Shown: positions 1-9,554 of the stretch, in pieces
How the letters are laid out: each line of letters begins with the position of its first letter
Position numbering within the stretch: the first letter of the stretch is position 1
Assembly: GCA_034044135.1 (NCBI GenBank)
Contig: CP139022.1
Span: 1-53,590, forward strand
Origin: Flammeovirgaceae bacterium SG7u.111
Lineage (GTDB): Bacteria > Bacteroidota > Bacteroidia > Cytophagales > Flammeovirgaceae
Direction: 5' to 3'
DNA length: 53,590 nucleotides
Made by a program: the position numbers and the translations under genes
Notes under the pieces: model-generated
Told to the model about the DNA's origin: nothing
Databases searched by the model: none
The model's input: only the letters and a program-made list of their open reading frames with translations

Positions 1-3000
1 CCACAAGTTTCAATGATAGTGGATTGGATGCATCTACCACCTATTACTATAAGGTTCAGTCATTAAATGATTATGGAGTATCTGGATTTCAACCGTTTTT
101 GCCTACTACAAAAATGCAATTGAGATTTGAAAATAATTTTTCAAATGACGCAAATAATGGGTTGGAAGCTACGGCGGTAGGATCTCCTGTATTTAATGCT
201 AGTGATGCTAAGGAAGGAATAGCATCTTTAACTTTTGATGGTTCAGATGACCGGTTTTCATTAGGTAGTGGTTCTGGTGAATTTCACGATGAGTTCACCG
301 AAAGAACAGTGAGCTTTTGGATGAAACCAGCTTCCATTACAGGAAAGAAAGTTATCTATGATGAGGGTGGAACTACTAACGGGCTTGCCATTCGTTTAGA
401 AAACAACCAAGTAGAGCTTGCTGTGAGAGATGGTAGCAACCAAAAAACAATTGGTTATACAGTAGCTTTGGACACTTGGGTTCACGTGGCTGCTGTTTTT
501 AACAACGGTAGGTTAAGCTTGTATTTAGATGGTGAGGAAGAGGCCGTCAACCCGAACACTGGCTATTCAGATGTGAGTGCACATAGTAATGCTGCGGGTT
601 TAGGTGCTACTAATGGTTCATCAAATGCTTTTGGGGATAATGGAAGTTTTTACCAAGGCTTATTGGATGATGTGAGGATATATAGAAAAGCTTTAGGTAC
701 GGAAGAAATTCAAAAATTAGTAGCTGGAGAAAATGAGGCAAAGCCATATGCGACAACTTTGGCACTTCCTCCAGCACCTAATAGCCCTGCTAATTTTACT
801 GCAACAGCAATATCTTCTACAACTATTTCATTGGCTTGGGGAGATGTGAGTGATAACGAAACAGGTTTTGAGATTCATCGTTCAGTAGGCAATAACAATA
901 ATTATATTTTGTTGGAAACACTGGATGCAAATACAACTTCCTATAACGATGAGGGGCTTTTTGCTAATGTAACATACTTCTATAAAGTTATTGCATTCAA
1001 CGTAGGTGGGAGTTCTGATCCTCAAGAAGCTTCTATCAAGACGCTTAATAATGAGCCAACACTTTCCAGTATAGGCAACCAGACAATGAGGCATAGTACC
1101 GAATTGTATGTAAACCTTTTTGGAGAAGATATAGATGGAGATGACCTAACATATTCTGTAACTGGCTTACCTTCTTTTGGAGAATTAACAGATTATGGGG
1201 ATGGGTCAGCTTTATTGCTTTTTAGTCCTGCAGCAACGGATAATGGTGTATACCCAAATATAGAAATAACTATTTCAGATGGTTTTGGAGGAGTGAAGGG
1301 AGAAATATTCTCTCTAGAAGTTGGAGATAATTATGTGCCTGAAATATCACCTTTGTCTAATGTCTCTATTTCTGAAGGAGCCTATCTTGAAATTCCACTT
1401 ACAGCCACAGACCAGAACGGGGTATCGGACCTAGTATGGACGGTATCTGAGCTGCCTCCTTTTGGATTTTTCGATTCGAATATAAATGAGGGAACGGCTA
1501 TGCTTGCCTTCATACCAGGGCTTTCCGATGTAGGAACTTATCCTATCGAAGTAAATGTGACTGATCCGGATGGTGCTATGGATACCGAAACCTTTATTCT
1601 CGAGGTGGAGGATATCTCTGTAGGGCTAGAGGTCTACGTGAACCTGAACGGACCTTCGTACGATGCGGGCTGGCCTTGGAACAACACGCACGATGACCCT
1701 GCGAGCGGTTCGTCCTTCGGGCCTTTCCTGGACGCGGGCGGCGCCCCCACCACGGTAGGCCTCCGCACGTCGGACTTCGGGGTGAACACGCTGGGCTCGG
1801 TCTCCGGCTCAGGGGTGTACCCTTCGGACGTGATGCGCACGTCCTACTGGTCTAGCCGGGCATCCGAGAGCTTCACGCTCACGGGCCTGCCGTCGGGCTA
1901 CGTGTACGAGCTGGTGTTCTTCGGCAGCCGTGACGAGGGCGGGCAGACGAACCGTACGACGGACTACAGCGTTGGGGGGGAGACGGTGTCGCTGAACGCC
2001 TCCAAGAACAGCACGGAGACGGTATCGATCTCGGGGCTGTCCGCGGACGCCTCGGGGGAGCTCACGGTGACGGTATCGAAAGGTTCCGGCTCCGCGTACA
2101 GCTACCTGAACGCGCTGGTGGTGAAGGGCTCCCTGGACGACGGCACGCCCCCCGCCGCCCCGCGCGATCTTTCCGCCTCGCTGGGGGCAGGCCCATCCGT
2201 GGGGCTGTCCTGGCTTGACGCGGCCTACAACGAGACGGGCTACGAGGTATGGCGCTCCACGTCTGAGGGCGGCCCATATGCCCTGCTCTCGACGGCCGAT
2301 GCGGATGCCTCCGTCTATGTTGACAACGCGGTATCGGGCAGCACGGTGTATTATTACAAGGTACGTGGGGTGAACGCATATGGGGGGTCTGCCTATAGCG
2401 GGACGGTATCAGTGGGGACGCCCAACGCCCCGCCGGTATTGTCCCCTGTCGGGACCGTCGGGCTGAAGAGCGGGGAGGCGCTTCAGGTGGCCGTCATCGC
2501 CACAGACGGCGACCCCGGCGACGAGGTCTCATTGTCCGCCACCGGCCTTCCTGCATTTGCGGTGTTCGAGGACCAGGGCTCTGGGAACGGCACGCTTTCG
2601 CTGTCGCCACAGCCTGGCGACGAGGGCAGCTATATGGCCATCGCAACGGCCTCGGACCAGAACGGTGGCACGGCACAACAAGAGATCGAGATTGTGGTAG
2701 TAGCAGGTGGTATTACGACGACCTACATTAATTTTACTAACAATAGCCCTGAAGGTTTTCCTTGGAATAACTCGGGAGTGATTCCTTCTGCAGGAGCTGT
2801 GATTTCAAATTTAGCTGATGCTTCAGGTAGTAATACAGGCTTTACCTTAACACTGCTAGATAGCTGGACAGGATATAATGACCTTGAAGGAATGAACACT
2901 GGTGATGGCTCAGGAGTAGTGCCAGATAATGTGATGAAATCATACTATTGGGATAATACTACAGGTGTAAAAAGACTAAAACTATCGGGGCTTTCTAGTT

Positions 3001-4358
3001 CTGAAAAATACAATTTCATATTCTTCGCAAGTAGAAACGGAGCTGGAGATCGTACCACCAACTATACAGTAAATGGGGAGACGGTTTCTTTAAATGCTTC
3101 TTATAATAGCAATAATACTGTACAGATCAATGGGGTTTCACCAGATTCTTCTGGCGAGGTTACTATCAGTGCCCAAAAAACTTCTACTGCAAGTTATGGG
3201 TATATCAATGCTTTAATCATACAAGCTTATGAAGATGACGGACTTCCATTTGCTCCATCTGAACTTATAGCAAACACATTATCCAAGTCTGCAATAGAGC
3301 TTAAATGGTCAGACAATTCGGATAATGAAACAGGTTTTGAAATTTGGAGATCAAATACACCTAATGGTACTTATTCCCAAATAGCTACCGTGGGCGCTGG
3401 TATTACTTCTTATTATGGAGATTCTTTATTGGCAATTGGGTCAGGGTATTTCTATAAGGTGAAGGCAATAAATATTGTTGGTGAATCAAGCTTTAGCAAT
3501 GTAGCAGAAGGAAGGACTTTGGTATTTGCTGTATACGTGAATTTCAATGAAACTGATCCTGAAGGAGCTCCTTGGAATAATACGAGTGCGTTCCCATTAT
3601 TAGGTGATTACTACTCTGACTTGCAAAATGATGAAGGAAACCCTACGGGAATCAATCTAGAAATCACTAGCAATTTTGATGGGGTTAATCCATATGGAAT
3701 GATTACAGGCGATGATTCTGGAATTGTGCCAGATAATGTGATGAGAAGTTCATATTGGTTAGATTTTGGGAATACGGGGCAGCTAACTCTGTCTGGGCTT
3801 AGTGGTTTTTTCGAGTACAATCTCGTCTTTTTTGCAAGTAGAAATGGTGGTGGAGACAGGACCAGTGTATATACTGTAGGAAGTGAATCTGTTTCGCTCA
3901 ACGCATCATACAATACAGAAAATACAGCAAGTTTGAATGGGGTTTCTCCAAATGGTGATGGAGAGATAGGCATCGATATAAACTTAGGTACCAATGCATC
4001 ATTTGCTTATATCAATGGGCTCATCATTCAGGCTGTTGAAACTTCATCAGCTAACCTGAGGAAAGCATCTGCTTTACAAAAAGCTAGTGTTAGAAATGAA
4101 TTTGTTGAGGTATATCCTAACCCTTTTAGCGGCTCTTTAAACTTGGAGTTTAAGCTGACTGGTGAAGAAAAAGTTAGTGTAGTACTAAGGGACTTGAGTG
4201 GAAGAGTGGTTTACTCAGAAGCAGGAATGGAAGTGAATGGAAAAGATAAGGTACAGCTAAACTTGCCAGAAATTACTTCAATGAATAGTGGCTTCTATTT
4301 GTTGGAGGTCAGTGGAGATAAGTACGGAAAGCAAAGTTATAAATTGATAAAAGAATAG
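1..4358 (+). CDS. Giant T9SS surface protein, C-terminal part (continues the gene starting at 51067)
   Basis: The frame is open at base 1, so this is not a true start. Bases 53590, 1 and 2 form one Ala codon, which joins this frame to the one begun at 51067 and gives a protein of about 2,293 residues. Domains by position: end of an Fn3 domain (1-100), a LamG/concanavalin-type domain (about 115-735), Fn3 (775-1050), two cadherin-like/He_PIG domains (1055-1630), a roughly 165-residue repeated module (1634-2137), Fn3 (2150-2425), cadherin-like (2425-2699), module (2719-3229), Fn3 (3240-3520), module (3529-4035) and a type A T9SS sorting domain (4090-4358, with YPNPF and a GFYLLEVS-type end). It should be exported by the host T9SS and held at the cell surface. 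The part from 1602 to 2699 has G+C-rich codons unlike the rest. Binding polysaccharide is inferred from the domains. Confidence 0.93.
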   Translation, partial: TSFNDSGLDASTTYYYKVQSLNDYGVSGFQPFLPTTKMQLRFENNFSNDANNGLEATAVGSPVFNASDAKEGIASLTFDGSDDRFSLGSGSGEFHDEFTERTVSFWMKPASITGKKVIYDEGGTTNGLAIRLENNQVELAVRDGSNQKTIGYTVALDTWVHVAAVFNNGRLSLYLDGEEEAVNPNTGYSDVSAHSNAAGLGATNGSSNAFGDNGSFYQGLLDDVRIYRKALGTEEIQKLVAGENEAKPYATTLALPPAPNSPANFTATAISSTTISLAWGDVSDNETGFEIHRSVGNNNNYILLETLDANTTSYNDEGLFANVTYFYKVIAFNVGGSSDPQEASIKTLNNEPTLSSIGNQTMRHSTELYVNLFGEDIDGDDLTYSVTGLPSFGELTDYGDGSALLLFSPAATDNGVYPNIEITISDGFGGVKGEIFSLEVGDNYVPEISPLSNVSISEGAYLEIPLTATDQNGVSDLVWTVSELPPFGFFDSNINEGTAMLAFIPGLSDVGTYPIEVNVTDPDGAMDTETFILEVEDISVGLEVYVNLNGPSYDAGWPWNNTHDDPASGSSFGPFLDAGGAPTTVGLRTSDFGVNTLGSVSGSGVYPSDVMRTSYWSSRASESFTLTGLPSGYVYELVFFGSRDEGGQTNRTTDYSVGGETVSLNASKNSTETVSISGLSADASGELTVTVSKGSGSAYSYLNALVVKGSLDDGTPPAAPRDLSASLGAGPSVGLSWLDAAYNETGYEVWRSTSEGGPYALLSTADADASVYVDNAVSGSTVYYYKVRGVNAYGGSAYSGTVSVGTPNAPPVLSPVGTVGLKSGEALQVAVIATDGDPGDEVSLSATGLPAFAVFEDQGSGNGTLSLSPQPGDEGSYMAIATASDQNGGTAQQEIEIVVVAGGITTTYINFTNNSPEGFPWNNSGVIPSAGAVISNLADASGSNTGFTLTLLDSWTGYNDLEGMNTGDGSGVVPDNVMKSYYWDNTTGVKRLKLSGLSSSEKYNFIFFASRNGAGDRTTNYTVNGETVSLNASYNSNNTVQINGVSPDSSGEVTISAQKTSTASYGYINALIIQAYEDDGLPFAPSELIANTLSKSAIELKWSDNSDNETGFEIWRSNTPNGTYSQIATVGAGITSYYGDSLLAIGSGYFYKVKAINIVGESSFSNVAEGRTLVFAVYVNFNETDPEGAPWNNTSAFPLLGDYYSDLQNDEGNPTGINLEITSNFDGVNPYGMITGDDSGIVPDNVMRSSYWLDFGNTGQLTLSGLSGFFEYNLVFFASRNGGGDRTSVYTVGSESVSLNASYNTENTASLNGVSPNGDGEIGIDINLGTNASFAYINGLIIQAVETSSANLRKASALQKASVRNEFVEVYPNPFSGSLNLEFKLTGEEKVSVVLRDLSGRVVYSEAGMEVNGKDKVQLNLPEITSMNSGFYLLEVSGDKYGKQSYKLIKE
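1602..2699 (+). repeat. 1,098-bp G+C-rich direct repeat, copy 1
   Basis: This block looks identical, base for base by eye, to 47007-48104; the offset is 45405. It encodes one repeated module, one Fn3 domain and one cadherin-like domain. G+C is high (for example 38 of 60 bases at 1861-1920, against 19 of 60 at 3061-3120). Both the identity and the G+C rise end at about the same base on each side. Confidence 0.95.
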
Positions 4359-4380
4359 TTGTCAAGTGGTTAATTTCTGG

Positions 4381-4409
4381 GCTAACCTCTCCCAATAAGA
4401 GAGGTTAGC
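4381..4409 (+). terminator. Hairpin, likely transcription terminator
   Basis: A perfect 11-bp stem (GCTAACCTCTC / GAGAGGTTAGC) with a 7-base loop starts 22 bp after the stop of the giant surface-protein gene. No clear T-tract follows directly. Confidence 0.6.
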
Positions 4410-4677
4410 ATTGTAGCGATGTTATTGCAAATGATTGTATTATTTGAATTTTTTATATTAAAAAAAAGGTTTTTTTGCTTTATAAGTATATAACAAGGAA
4501 AAAAACAATTAAATGCTGTATTATTGTTGTTAATAAACTTATTGGTCTTGTTAGAAGATATTAACTTTATTTTATCATTACAGCAACATAAAAAATAAAT
4601 TATATAATTATATTTACGTTGTTACAATAACTATCCTTCAGTAAATAACCTTTTTACACTATCACTGTCCATCGTCT

Positions 4678-4685
4678 TATTTTTG
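4678..4685 (+). promoter_or_regulatory. Candidate Bacteroidota -7 element (TATTTTTG)
   Basis: It matches TAnnTTTG exactly and lies 66 bp before the ATG of the receiver gene, first in the long polysaccharide operon. No good -33 element is seen at the usual distance. Such matches also arise by chance in A+T-rich DNA. Confidence 0.3.
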
Positions 4686-4751
4686 CAAAATATCAAAATG
4701 TGCTTATTAAATAATAATGTACTTTTTAAGGGATATTTTAAATAAAAGTGT

Positions 4752-5123
4752 ATGAAACATAGAATACTGGTTGTGGAAGACGACCCCCCAATGGCTTTAT
4801 TACTTAAGAAAATATTAGCAAAACAATATGAAGTTGTTGTGGCAAGTAATGGTTTAAATGCCATACACTGGCTTTCCACAGGGAATTATCCTCATTTGAT
4901 ACTGACCGATTTGAATATGCCTGTGTTAAGTGGCGAAGAGTTGATTACTAATTTGAAAAAAAGTGGATTATACAGGAGAATTCCTGTGATAATATTAACA
5001 GCGAATAATGAAAAGAGCGCCCAAGAAAAGTTTACTAGCCTTGGGTGTATTGACTACCTCCTAAAACCTTTTGAGCCAACAGTCTTGAGACATAAAGTTC
5101 ATCAGGTAATAGGTTGTTTGTAA
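4752..5123 (+). CDS. Stand-alone CheY-like receiver protein
   Basis: This 123-residue protein is a single receiver domain with no output domain. All key residues are present: acidic pair Asp10-Asp11, phosphoacceptor Asp53 (in LTDLNMP), Thr83 and Lys105 (in KPF). It should therefore be phosphorylatable by a histidine kinase, but no kinase is encoded on this molecule. It is the first gene of the polysaccharide operon, 22 bp before a priming sugar transferase that carries a degenerate receiver-like domain of its own. That placement suggests control of polymer synthesis through protein contact rather than through DNA binding; this is inference. Confidence 0.9.
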   Translation: MKHRILVVEDDPPMALLLKKILAKQYEVVVASNGLNAIHWLSTGNYPHLILTDLNMPVLSGEELITNLKKSGLYRRIPVIILTANNEKSAQEKFTSLGCIDYLLKPFEPTVLRHKVHQVIGCL

Positions 5124-5145
5124 AATTAACTTCTGCTATACTACC

Positions 5146-6291
5146 ATGAGAAATAATTACACCTCTGACCGTTTGAGCCCTTTCGTGTCAACAGGGCAAG
5201 ATTTATTTGCAAAAAACGCTATTCTAAGTGGCGGGTTGAGCCAAGTAAACCTTGACAAAGTGCTATTGTATGTTGGGAAGAGTCCCATAGGGATTTGTAC
5301 TAGGCTCGATTATCCAGGCTTAGCTTTGGAGTCTGCAAATAAAACACTAAATTGGCTAAACCTTCGAATTGAGAATTATTACACATTGCCATACGCAATT
5401 ATTTGTGACACAGACCTTCCCGAGAGTGAACTTGATCAAATAGTAAGCTTTGTAAATTCTACTCCTCGTATCCAAGACACTCCCATCTTGTTTTTTTCAA
5501 GAGAAGAGAAAACTTCGTCAGTTGAGAAAGCAAGCAGATTAAAGGCAGATGACCTGTTTTTTGAGTCAGATGATATTGAAGATGTGTTGTATAGGATTGA
5601 ATCGATAAAAAAACTAAAAAAGCTTCAGCAGGAGCTCCTTGTCAAAGTTGATGAAGTTGGGACATATCCTCGAAATACCTTTACTATTAAACGAGTTATT
5701 GACATCATGTTATCTTCAATGGCTCTTCTCGCGTTCAGCCCATTTTTCATAATAATAGCGGCTATAATAAGATTAGAATCTAAAGGAAGTGTTTTTTATA
5801 TAGCACCTAGGGCTGGGTTTGATTATAAAATATTTCCCTTGTACAAGTTCAGGACTATGGTAGCCGATGCTGATAAAAAGGTGCAAGAATTGGCTAAAAA
5901 ACATAACCAATATAGCGATGAAAATGCTGTCTTCTTTAAGTTCAAAAGCGATCCTCGTATTACTAAAGTAGGTGCCTTTTTGAGAAAAACGAGTCTAGAT
6001 GAAATTCCTCAGTTGATTAATGTTTTGAAAGGAGATATGTCTTTGGTAGGAAATCGCCCGCTTCCTCTGTACGAAGCAGAACAACTTACCCAAGACGAAT
6101 ACGCAGAACGATTTTTAGCTCCAGCAGGAATCACTGGCTTATGGCAAGTTAAAAAGAGAGGAAGAGGGGATATGTCGGCAAGGGAAAGGATAAAGCTAGA
6201 TAAGTTTTATGCTAAAAATAAGTCCTTGAAAATGGACTTGTGGATTATGACGAAGACAATTCCTGCAATGCTCCAGAAAGAAGATGTTTAA
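5146..6291 (+). CDS. Polyprenyl-phosphate sugar-1-phosphate transferase with pseudo-receiver N-terminus
   Basis: Residues about 185-381 form a bacterial sugar transferase (WcaJ/WbaP-type catalytic domain). They have a membrane segment at 186-208, KFRTM at 234-238, an Asp-Glu pair at 285-286, GNRP at 302-305 and GLWQV at 331-335. Such enzymes start polymer synthesis by moving a sugar phosphate onto undecaprenyl phosphate at the inner membrane. Residues about 38-152 look like a receiver domain: Asp88 lines up with the phosphoacceptor. The acidic pair is missing, however, and the conserved Lys is replaced (Glu140 region), so this part is probably a sensor or docking domain and not a working phosphoacceptor. 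The usual multi-spanning N-terminal domain of WbaP is absent. The gene lies 22 bp after the stand-alone receiver gene. Confidence 0.92.
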   Translation: MRNNYTSDRLSPFVSTGQDLFAKNAILSGGLSQVNLDKVLLYVGKSPIGICTRLDYPGLALESANKTLNWLNLRIENYYTLPYAIICDTDLPESELDQIVSFVNSTPRIQDTPILFFSREEKTSSVEKASRLKADDLFFESDDIEDVLYRIESIKKLKKLQQELLVKVDEVGTYPRNTFTIKRVIDIMLSSMALLAFSPFFIIIAAIIRLESKGSVFYIAPRAGFDYKIFPLYKFRTMVADADKKVQELAKKHNQYSDENAVFFKFKSDPRITKVGAFLRKTSLDEIPQLINVLKGDMSLVGNRPLPLYEAEQLTQDEYAERFLAPAGITGLWQVKKRGRGDMSARERIKLDKFYAKNKSLKMDLWIMTKTIPAMLQKEDV

Positions 6292-6343
6292 AGTACCTTT
6301 CTAAAAAATTAACTTTGCTCGGTACTTATTAAACTTTGTTGCA

Positions 6344-7525
6344 ATGGCATTGATTACTTCTTTACTTCTTATTTATTTTTCTGCAGCTACTATTTATGTA
6401 CTTTTCTTTGCCTTAGCAGGTAAAATAACCTACAAGAAATTTGTAGGCAAAAGTGATAAATATGCGAAAATAGCTGTATTCGTTCCTGCTTATAAGGAAG
6501 ATGCTATAATGCCCTCAATCGCAAAGCAGCTACTTGTTTCTGATTATCCCGCAGAGCAGTATGATGTGATTGTTATAGCTGATTCCTTTCAAAAAGAAAC
6601 AGTTGAGAAGCTAAATAAACTACCGCTCAAAGTGGTGGAAGTAGCTTGGGAAGAAAGCACAAAAGCCAAATCGTTGAACTATACTTTGGCTTTTTTTGAG
6701 GGGCAGTATGATGTGGTCGTGATTAGTGATGCCGATAATATTTTAGAAAAGAGTTTCTTGTCTAAAATAAATAATGCCTATCAAAACGGATACTCGGTTA
6801 TTCAAGGTTGCAGAGTTGCCAAAAATCTCAATACATCTTTTGCTATATTAGATGGAGCCAGCGAAGCAATCAATAATCATATTTTCCGAAGAGGAGCAAA
6901 TGCATTAGGGCTTTCTTCTGCCTTAATAGGCTCTGGGATGGCTTTCGATTATGCTTTACTCAAAAAAGAATTAGGTAAGATAAAGGCAGTAGGAGGTTTT
7001 GATAAAGAGCTACAGTTGAGCGTGATTAAGAAAGGACACCATATCTTGTATATGGAGGATGCGATAGCCTACGATGAGAAAATAGAAAAAGCCTCGACCT
7101 TTGGTAAGCAGAGAAGGCGATGGCTTTCTACCCAATTCATTTATCTCAAAAAACATTTCTCTCCTGGCTTCACAGAGCTTCTTAAGGGTAATATAAGCTA
7201 TTTTAATTTAGCTATTTTAGTTAATATCTTCCTCTCTAGAGTTCTTACCCTAGGAGCTTTATGTGGGCTTACTTTTGTCTACAGTCTATTCGCCCCGTTA
7301 GATGTTGCGCTATTGTGGTGGGGATTATTGCTTACTTACGGAGTTTCATTGTTGATTTCTCTCCCCCAAAGGATGTACAACAAAAAGACGTTGGGTGCCT
7401 TGCTGAAACTTCCCCAAGCATTCCTGATCATGCTCCTCTCTTTATTGAAAATAAAAGGGGCGAACAAAAAATTTATTCATACAGCTCATACAAATACAGA
7501 GGTGGATAATAGTGCGGTATTATGA
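6344..7525 (+). CDS. Membrane glycosyltransferase family 2, cellulose-synthase-like
   Basis: The 393-residue protein has an N-terminal membrane segment (about 3-25), a GT-A catalytic domain and several C-terminal membrane segments. Motifs are FVPAYKE (46-52), Asp80, the DAD metal site (129-131) and QRRRW (256-260), which is the Q-x-x-R-W signature of processive beta-glycosyltransferases. It may extend the lipid-linked repeat unit or polymerise sugars; the donor sugar cannot be told. It follows the priming transferase by 52 bp and overlaps the next gene by ATGA, which indicates translational coupling. Confidence 0.9.
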   Translation: MALITSLLLIYFSAATIYVLFFALAGKITYKKFVGKSDKYAKIAVFVPAYKEDAIMPSIAKQLLVSDYPAEQYDVIVIADSFQKETVEKLNKLPLKVVEVAWEESTKAKSLNYTLAFFEGQYDVVVISDADNILEKSFLSKINNAYQNGYSVIQGCRVAKNLNTSFAILDGASEAINNHIFRRGANALGLSSALIGSGMAFDYALLKKELGKIKAVGGFDKELQLSVIKKGHHILYMEDAIAYDEKIEKASTFGKQRRRWLSTQFIYLKKHFSPGFTELLKGNISYFNLAILVNIFLSRVLTLGALCGLTFVYSLFAPLDVALLWWGLLLTYGVSLLISLPQRMYNKKTLGALLKLPQAFLIMLLSLLKIKGANKKFIHTAHTNTEVDNSAVL

Positions 7526-8433
7526 GTCGAGATATTTCTACATACCGCCCCCTTATTTCTATCGTCACGATCAACTATAACCAAGTTGAGCCTACGCTCG
7601 AGTTTTTAGGGTCTTTGAAATGCTCAAATTATACAAATTTTGAAATAATAGTTGTCGACAACGATTCAGAAGTGAATCCTACAGAAATCATCCATGAGTC
7701 ATATCCTGATGTGAGGGTTCTTGTAAACGATGACAACCTTGGTTTTGCAGGAGGGAATAACTCAGGGATTAAAATAGCTAAGGGGGAATACATACTGCTT
7801 ATCAATAATGACACAGAGATTACCGAAACCTTGTTTGAAAAGCTACTAGAGCCTTTCGAAAATGAAATGGTAGGTGCGGTTAGCCCAAAAATATTGTTTT
7901 TCCACAACCCCGACACTATTCAGTATGCTGGGTTTAACCCAATACATCCTATTACAGGAAGAACAACGGCGGTTGGTGGATTGGAAAAAGATTTAGGACA
8001 ATATAATTACCTAGCAGAAACACATGGGGCACATGGCTGTACCATGATGATAAGCCGAAGAGTCATAGAAAATGTAGGGTTGATGCCAGAGCTTTATTTC
8101 CTTTATTATGAGGAATGGGACTGGTCCGAGCAAATAAAGAAGGCGGGCTACAAGATTATGTGCCAAGGTAATGCCATTGTTTATCACAAAGAGTCGATGT
8201 CAACTGGAAAAAACACCCCACTAAAAACATATTACCATACCCGAAATAGAATACTTTTTATGAGGCGGAATTCTGATAAAAAAAACTTGCTTCTTTTTTA
8301 TGCTTTTTTCTGTTTCATCACCTTGCCTAAAAATACAGGTGTATTTTTATTAAAAAGATATTTTGGCCATCTAAAAAGTCTATGGAAAGGGGTTTGGTGG
8401 AATTTGACACACCATAAAACCATGAGCGCATGA
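7522..8433 (+). CDS. Glycosyltransferase family 2, rhamnosyltransferase-like (WbbL type)
   Basis: The 303-residue protein starts with ISIVTINYNQ and has VVDNDS and LINNDTEI, which are typical of the WbbL-like branch of GT2. It also has the conserved FLYYEEWDWSEQIKKAGY acceptor-side motif with acidic residues. There is no signal peptide; a hydrophobic C-terminal stretch may contact the membrane. It likely adds one sugar, often rhamnose in this branch, to the growing lipid-linked unit on the cytoplasmic face. Its start and stop overlap both neighbours by ATGA. Confidence 0.88.
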   Translation: MSRDISTYRPLISIVTINYNQVEPTLEFLGSLKCSNYTNFEIIVVDNDSEVNPTEIIHESYPDVRVLVNDDNLGFAGGNNSGIKIAKGEYILLINNDTEITETLFEKLLEPFENEMVGAVSPKILFFHNPDTIQYAGFNPIHPITGRTTAVGGLEKDLGQYNYLAETHGAHGCTMMISRRVIENVGLMPELYFLYYEEWDWSEQIKKAGYKIMCQGNAIVYHKESMSTGKNTPLKTYYHTRNRILFMRRNSDKKNLLLFYAFFCFITLPKNTGVFLLKRYFGHLKSLWKGVWWNLTHHKTMSA

Positions 8434-9554
8434 GAATAGGAATAGAAGCACAAAGGCTATTTAGAAAGCGGAAGCACGGCATGGAAGTCGTAGCGTTGGA
8501 AACCATACGAGAACTACAAAAACTGGGTAGTAAACATGAGCTTGTTGTCTTTGTAAAAGAGGATGAAGATGTATGTATTTCTTCTACCGAATCGTGCAAA
8601 CTTGTGGAGCTTCCTTCGACATCTTATCCTATGTGGGAACAGGTTTCACTGAGGAAAGCATTGAAAACATATGATATAGACTTGCTCCATTGCACAGCAA
8701 ATACAGCTCCTCTATTTCTGAAGAATAAACTTGTTCTTACGCTGCATGATATCATATACCTTGAATCGGTATCATTTTCGGGAAGTAGCTATCAAAACTT
8801 CGGAAATTTATATCGCAGGTTTGTAGTGCCTAAAGTAGTGGATAATTGCTCTTATATACTGACGGTATCCCACTTTGAAAAAGAACAAATATCTGAGGCG
8901 CTAAATATTGATCCAAAAAAAGTAAAGGTAGTATATAATGCTATAAACCCCTCATTTAAAATATACGATGATCAAACCTTGCAAGCAGCAAAGCAAAAAT
9001 ACGCTTTGCCAGAGAAGTTTATTTTGCATTTTGGGAATACGGCTCCAAAGAAGAATACGATTGGGATCTTAAAGGCTTTTGCCGAAATAAGAAAAGATTC
9101 GAAACACAACGATATTTCATTGGTAATAACCGACTGCACCGAGCAACATATTGATGACTTGCTTAAGTCTATTAATGCAGTTGAAGTCAAGTCCTCTATC
9201 AAAATAGTGGACTATGTGCCCTTCAGTGAAATCCCATATATATATAACCTAGCTACTGTTTTTGTATATCCATCGCTAAGGGAAAGTTTTGGGATGCCCA
9301 TTCTGGAAGGAATGGCTTGTGGGACTCCAGTAGTTACTTCCTCTACCTCCTCTATGCCAGAAATAGCTGGAGGGGCTGCTTTGCTTTCAGACCCGTTTGA
9401 TCATTTTCAAATAGCTGATTGTATTTCCTCTTACTTAGGAAGTAGTAAACTATGTGAAGAAAAGAAAGAAAGAGGGCTTGAAAGGGTTAGTGAATTCAAT
9501 TGGGCGAATACAGCAAAAGAAGTTTTGAATATTTATGACGAAGTTTCGATATGA
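8430..9554 (+). CDS. Glycosyltransferase family 4
   Basis: The 374-residue protein has two Rossmann lobes (GT-B fold). The C-terminal lobe has the retaining GT4 E-x7-E motif within RESFGMPILEGMACGTPVV, and FILHFGNTAPKKN marks the donor lobe. It would add a sugar from a nucleotide donor during repeat-unit assembly. Donor and acceptor are unknown. ATGA overlaps on both sides place it in a tightly coupled run with the GT2 gene before it and the methyltransferase after it. Confidence 0.9.
   Translation: MRIGIEAQRLFRKRKHGMEVVALETIRELQKLGSKHELVVFVKEDEDVCISSTESCKLVELPSTSYPMWEQVSLRKALKTYDIDLLHCTANTAPLFLKNKLVLTLHDIIYLESVSFSGSSYQNFGNLYRRFVVPKVVDNCSYILTVSHFEKEQISEALNIDPKKVKVVYNAINPSFKIYDDQTLQAAKQKYALPEKFILHFGNTAPKKNTIGILKAFAEIRKDSKHNDISLVITDCTEQHIDDLLKSINAVEVKSSIKIVDYVPFSEIPYIYNLATVFVYPSLRESFGMPILEGMACGTPVVTSSTSSMPEIAGGAALLSDPFDHFQIADCISSYLGSSKLCEEKKERGLERVSEFNWANTAKEVLNIYDEVSI

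Larger units (their letters stand above)
4359..4751. other. Intergenic region before the polysaccharide operon
   Basis: This is a 393-bp A+T-rich gap. It holds a strong hairpin just after the giant surface-protein gene and a promoter-like -7 element before the receiver gene. I see no credible coding sequence; a short antisense frame at 4631-4879 overlaps the receiver gene and is rejected. Confidence 0.7.

Noticed and set aside
1634-2676. Long antisense open frames in the G+C-rich block (also at 47039-48108)
   Set aside because: They arise because G+C-rich DNA has few stop codons. Their products are Arg/Pro-rich and of low complexity, and they lie opposite well-supported domains.
1602-2699. 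The G+C-rich block as a transposon or insertion sequence
   Set aside because: There are no terminal inverted repeats, target duplications or transposase gene, and the block is in frame and encodes protein domains.
4631-4879. Antisense gene opposite the receiver gene
   Set aside because: It overlaps a clear receiver domain and its translation shows no recognisable features.
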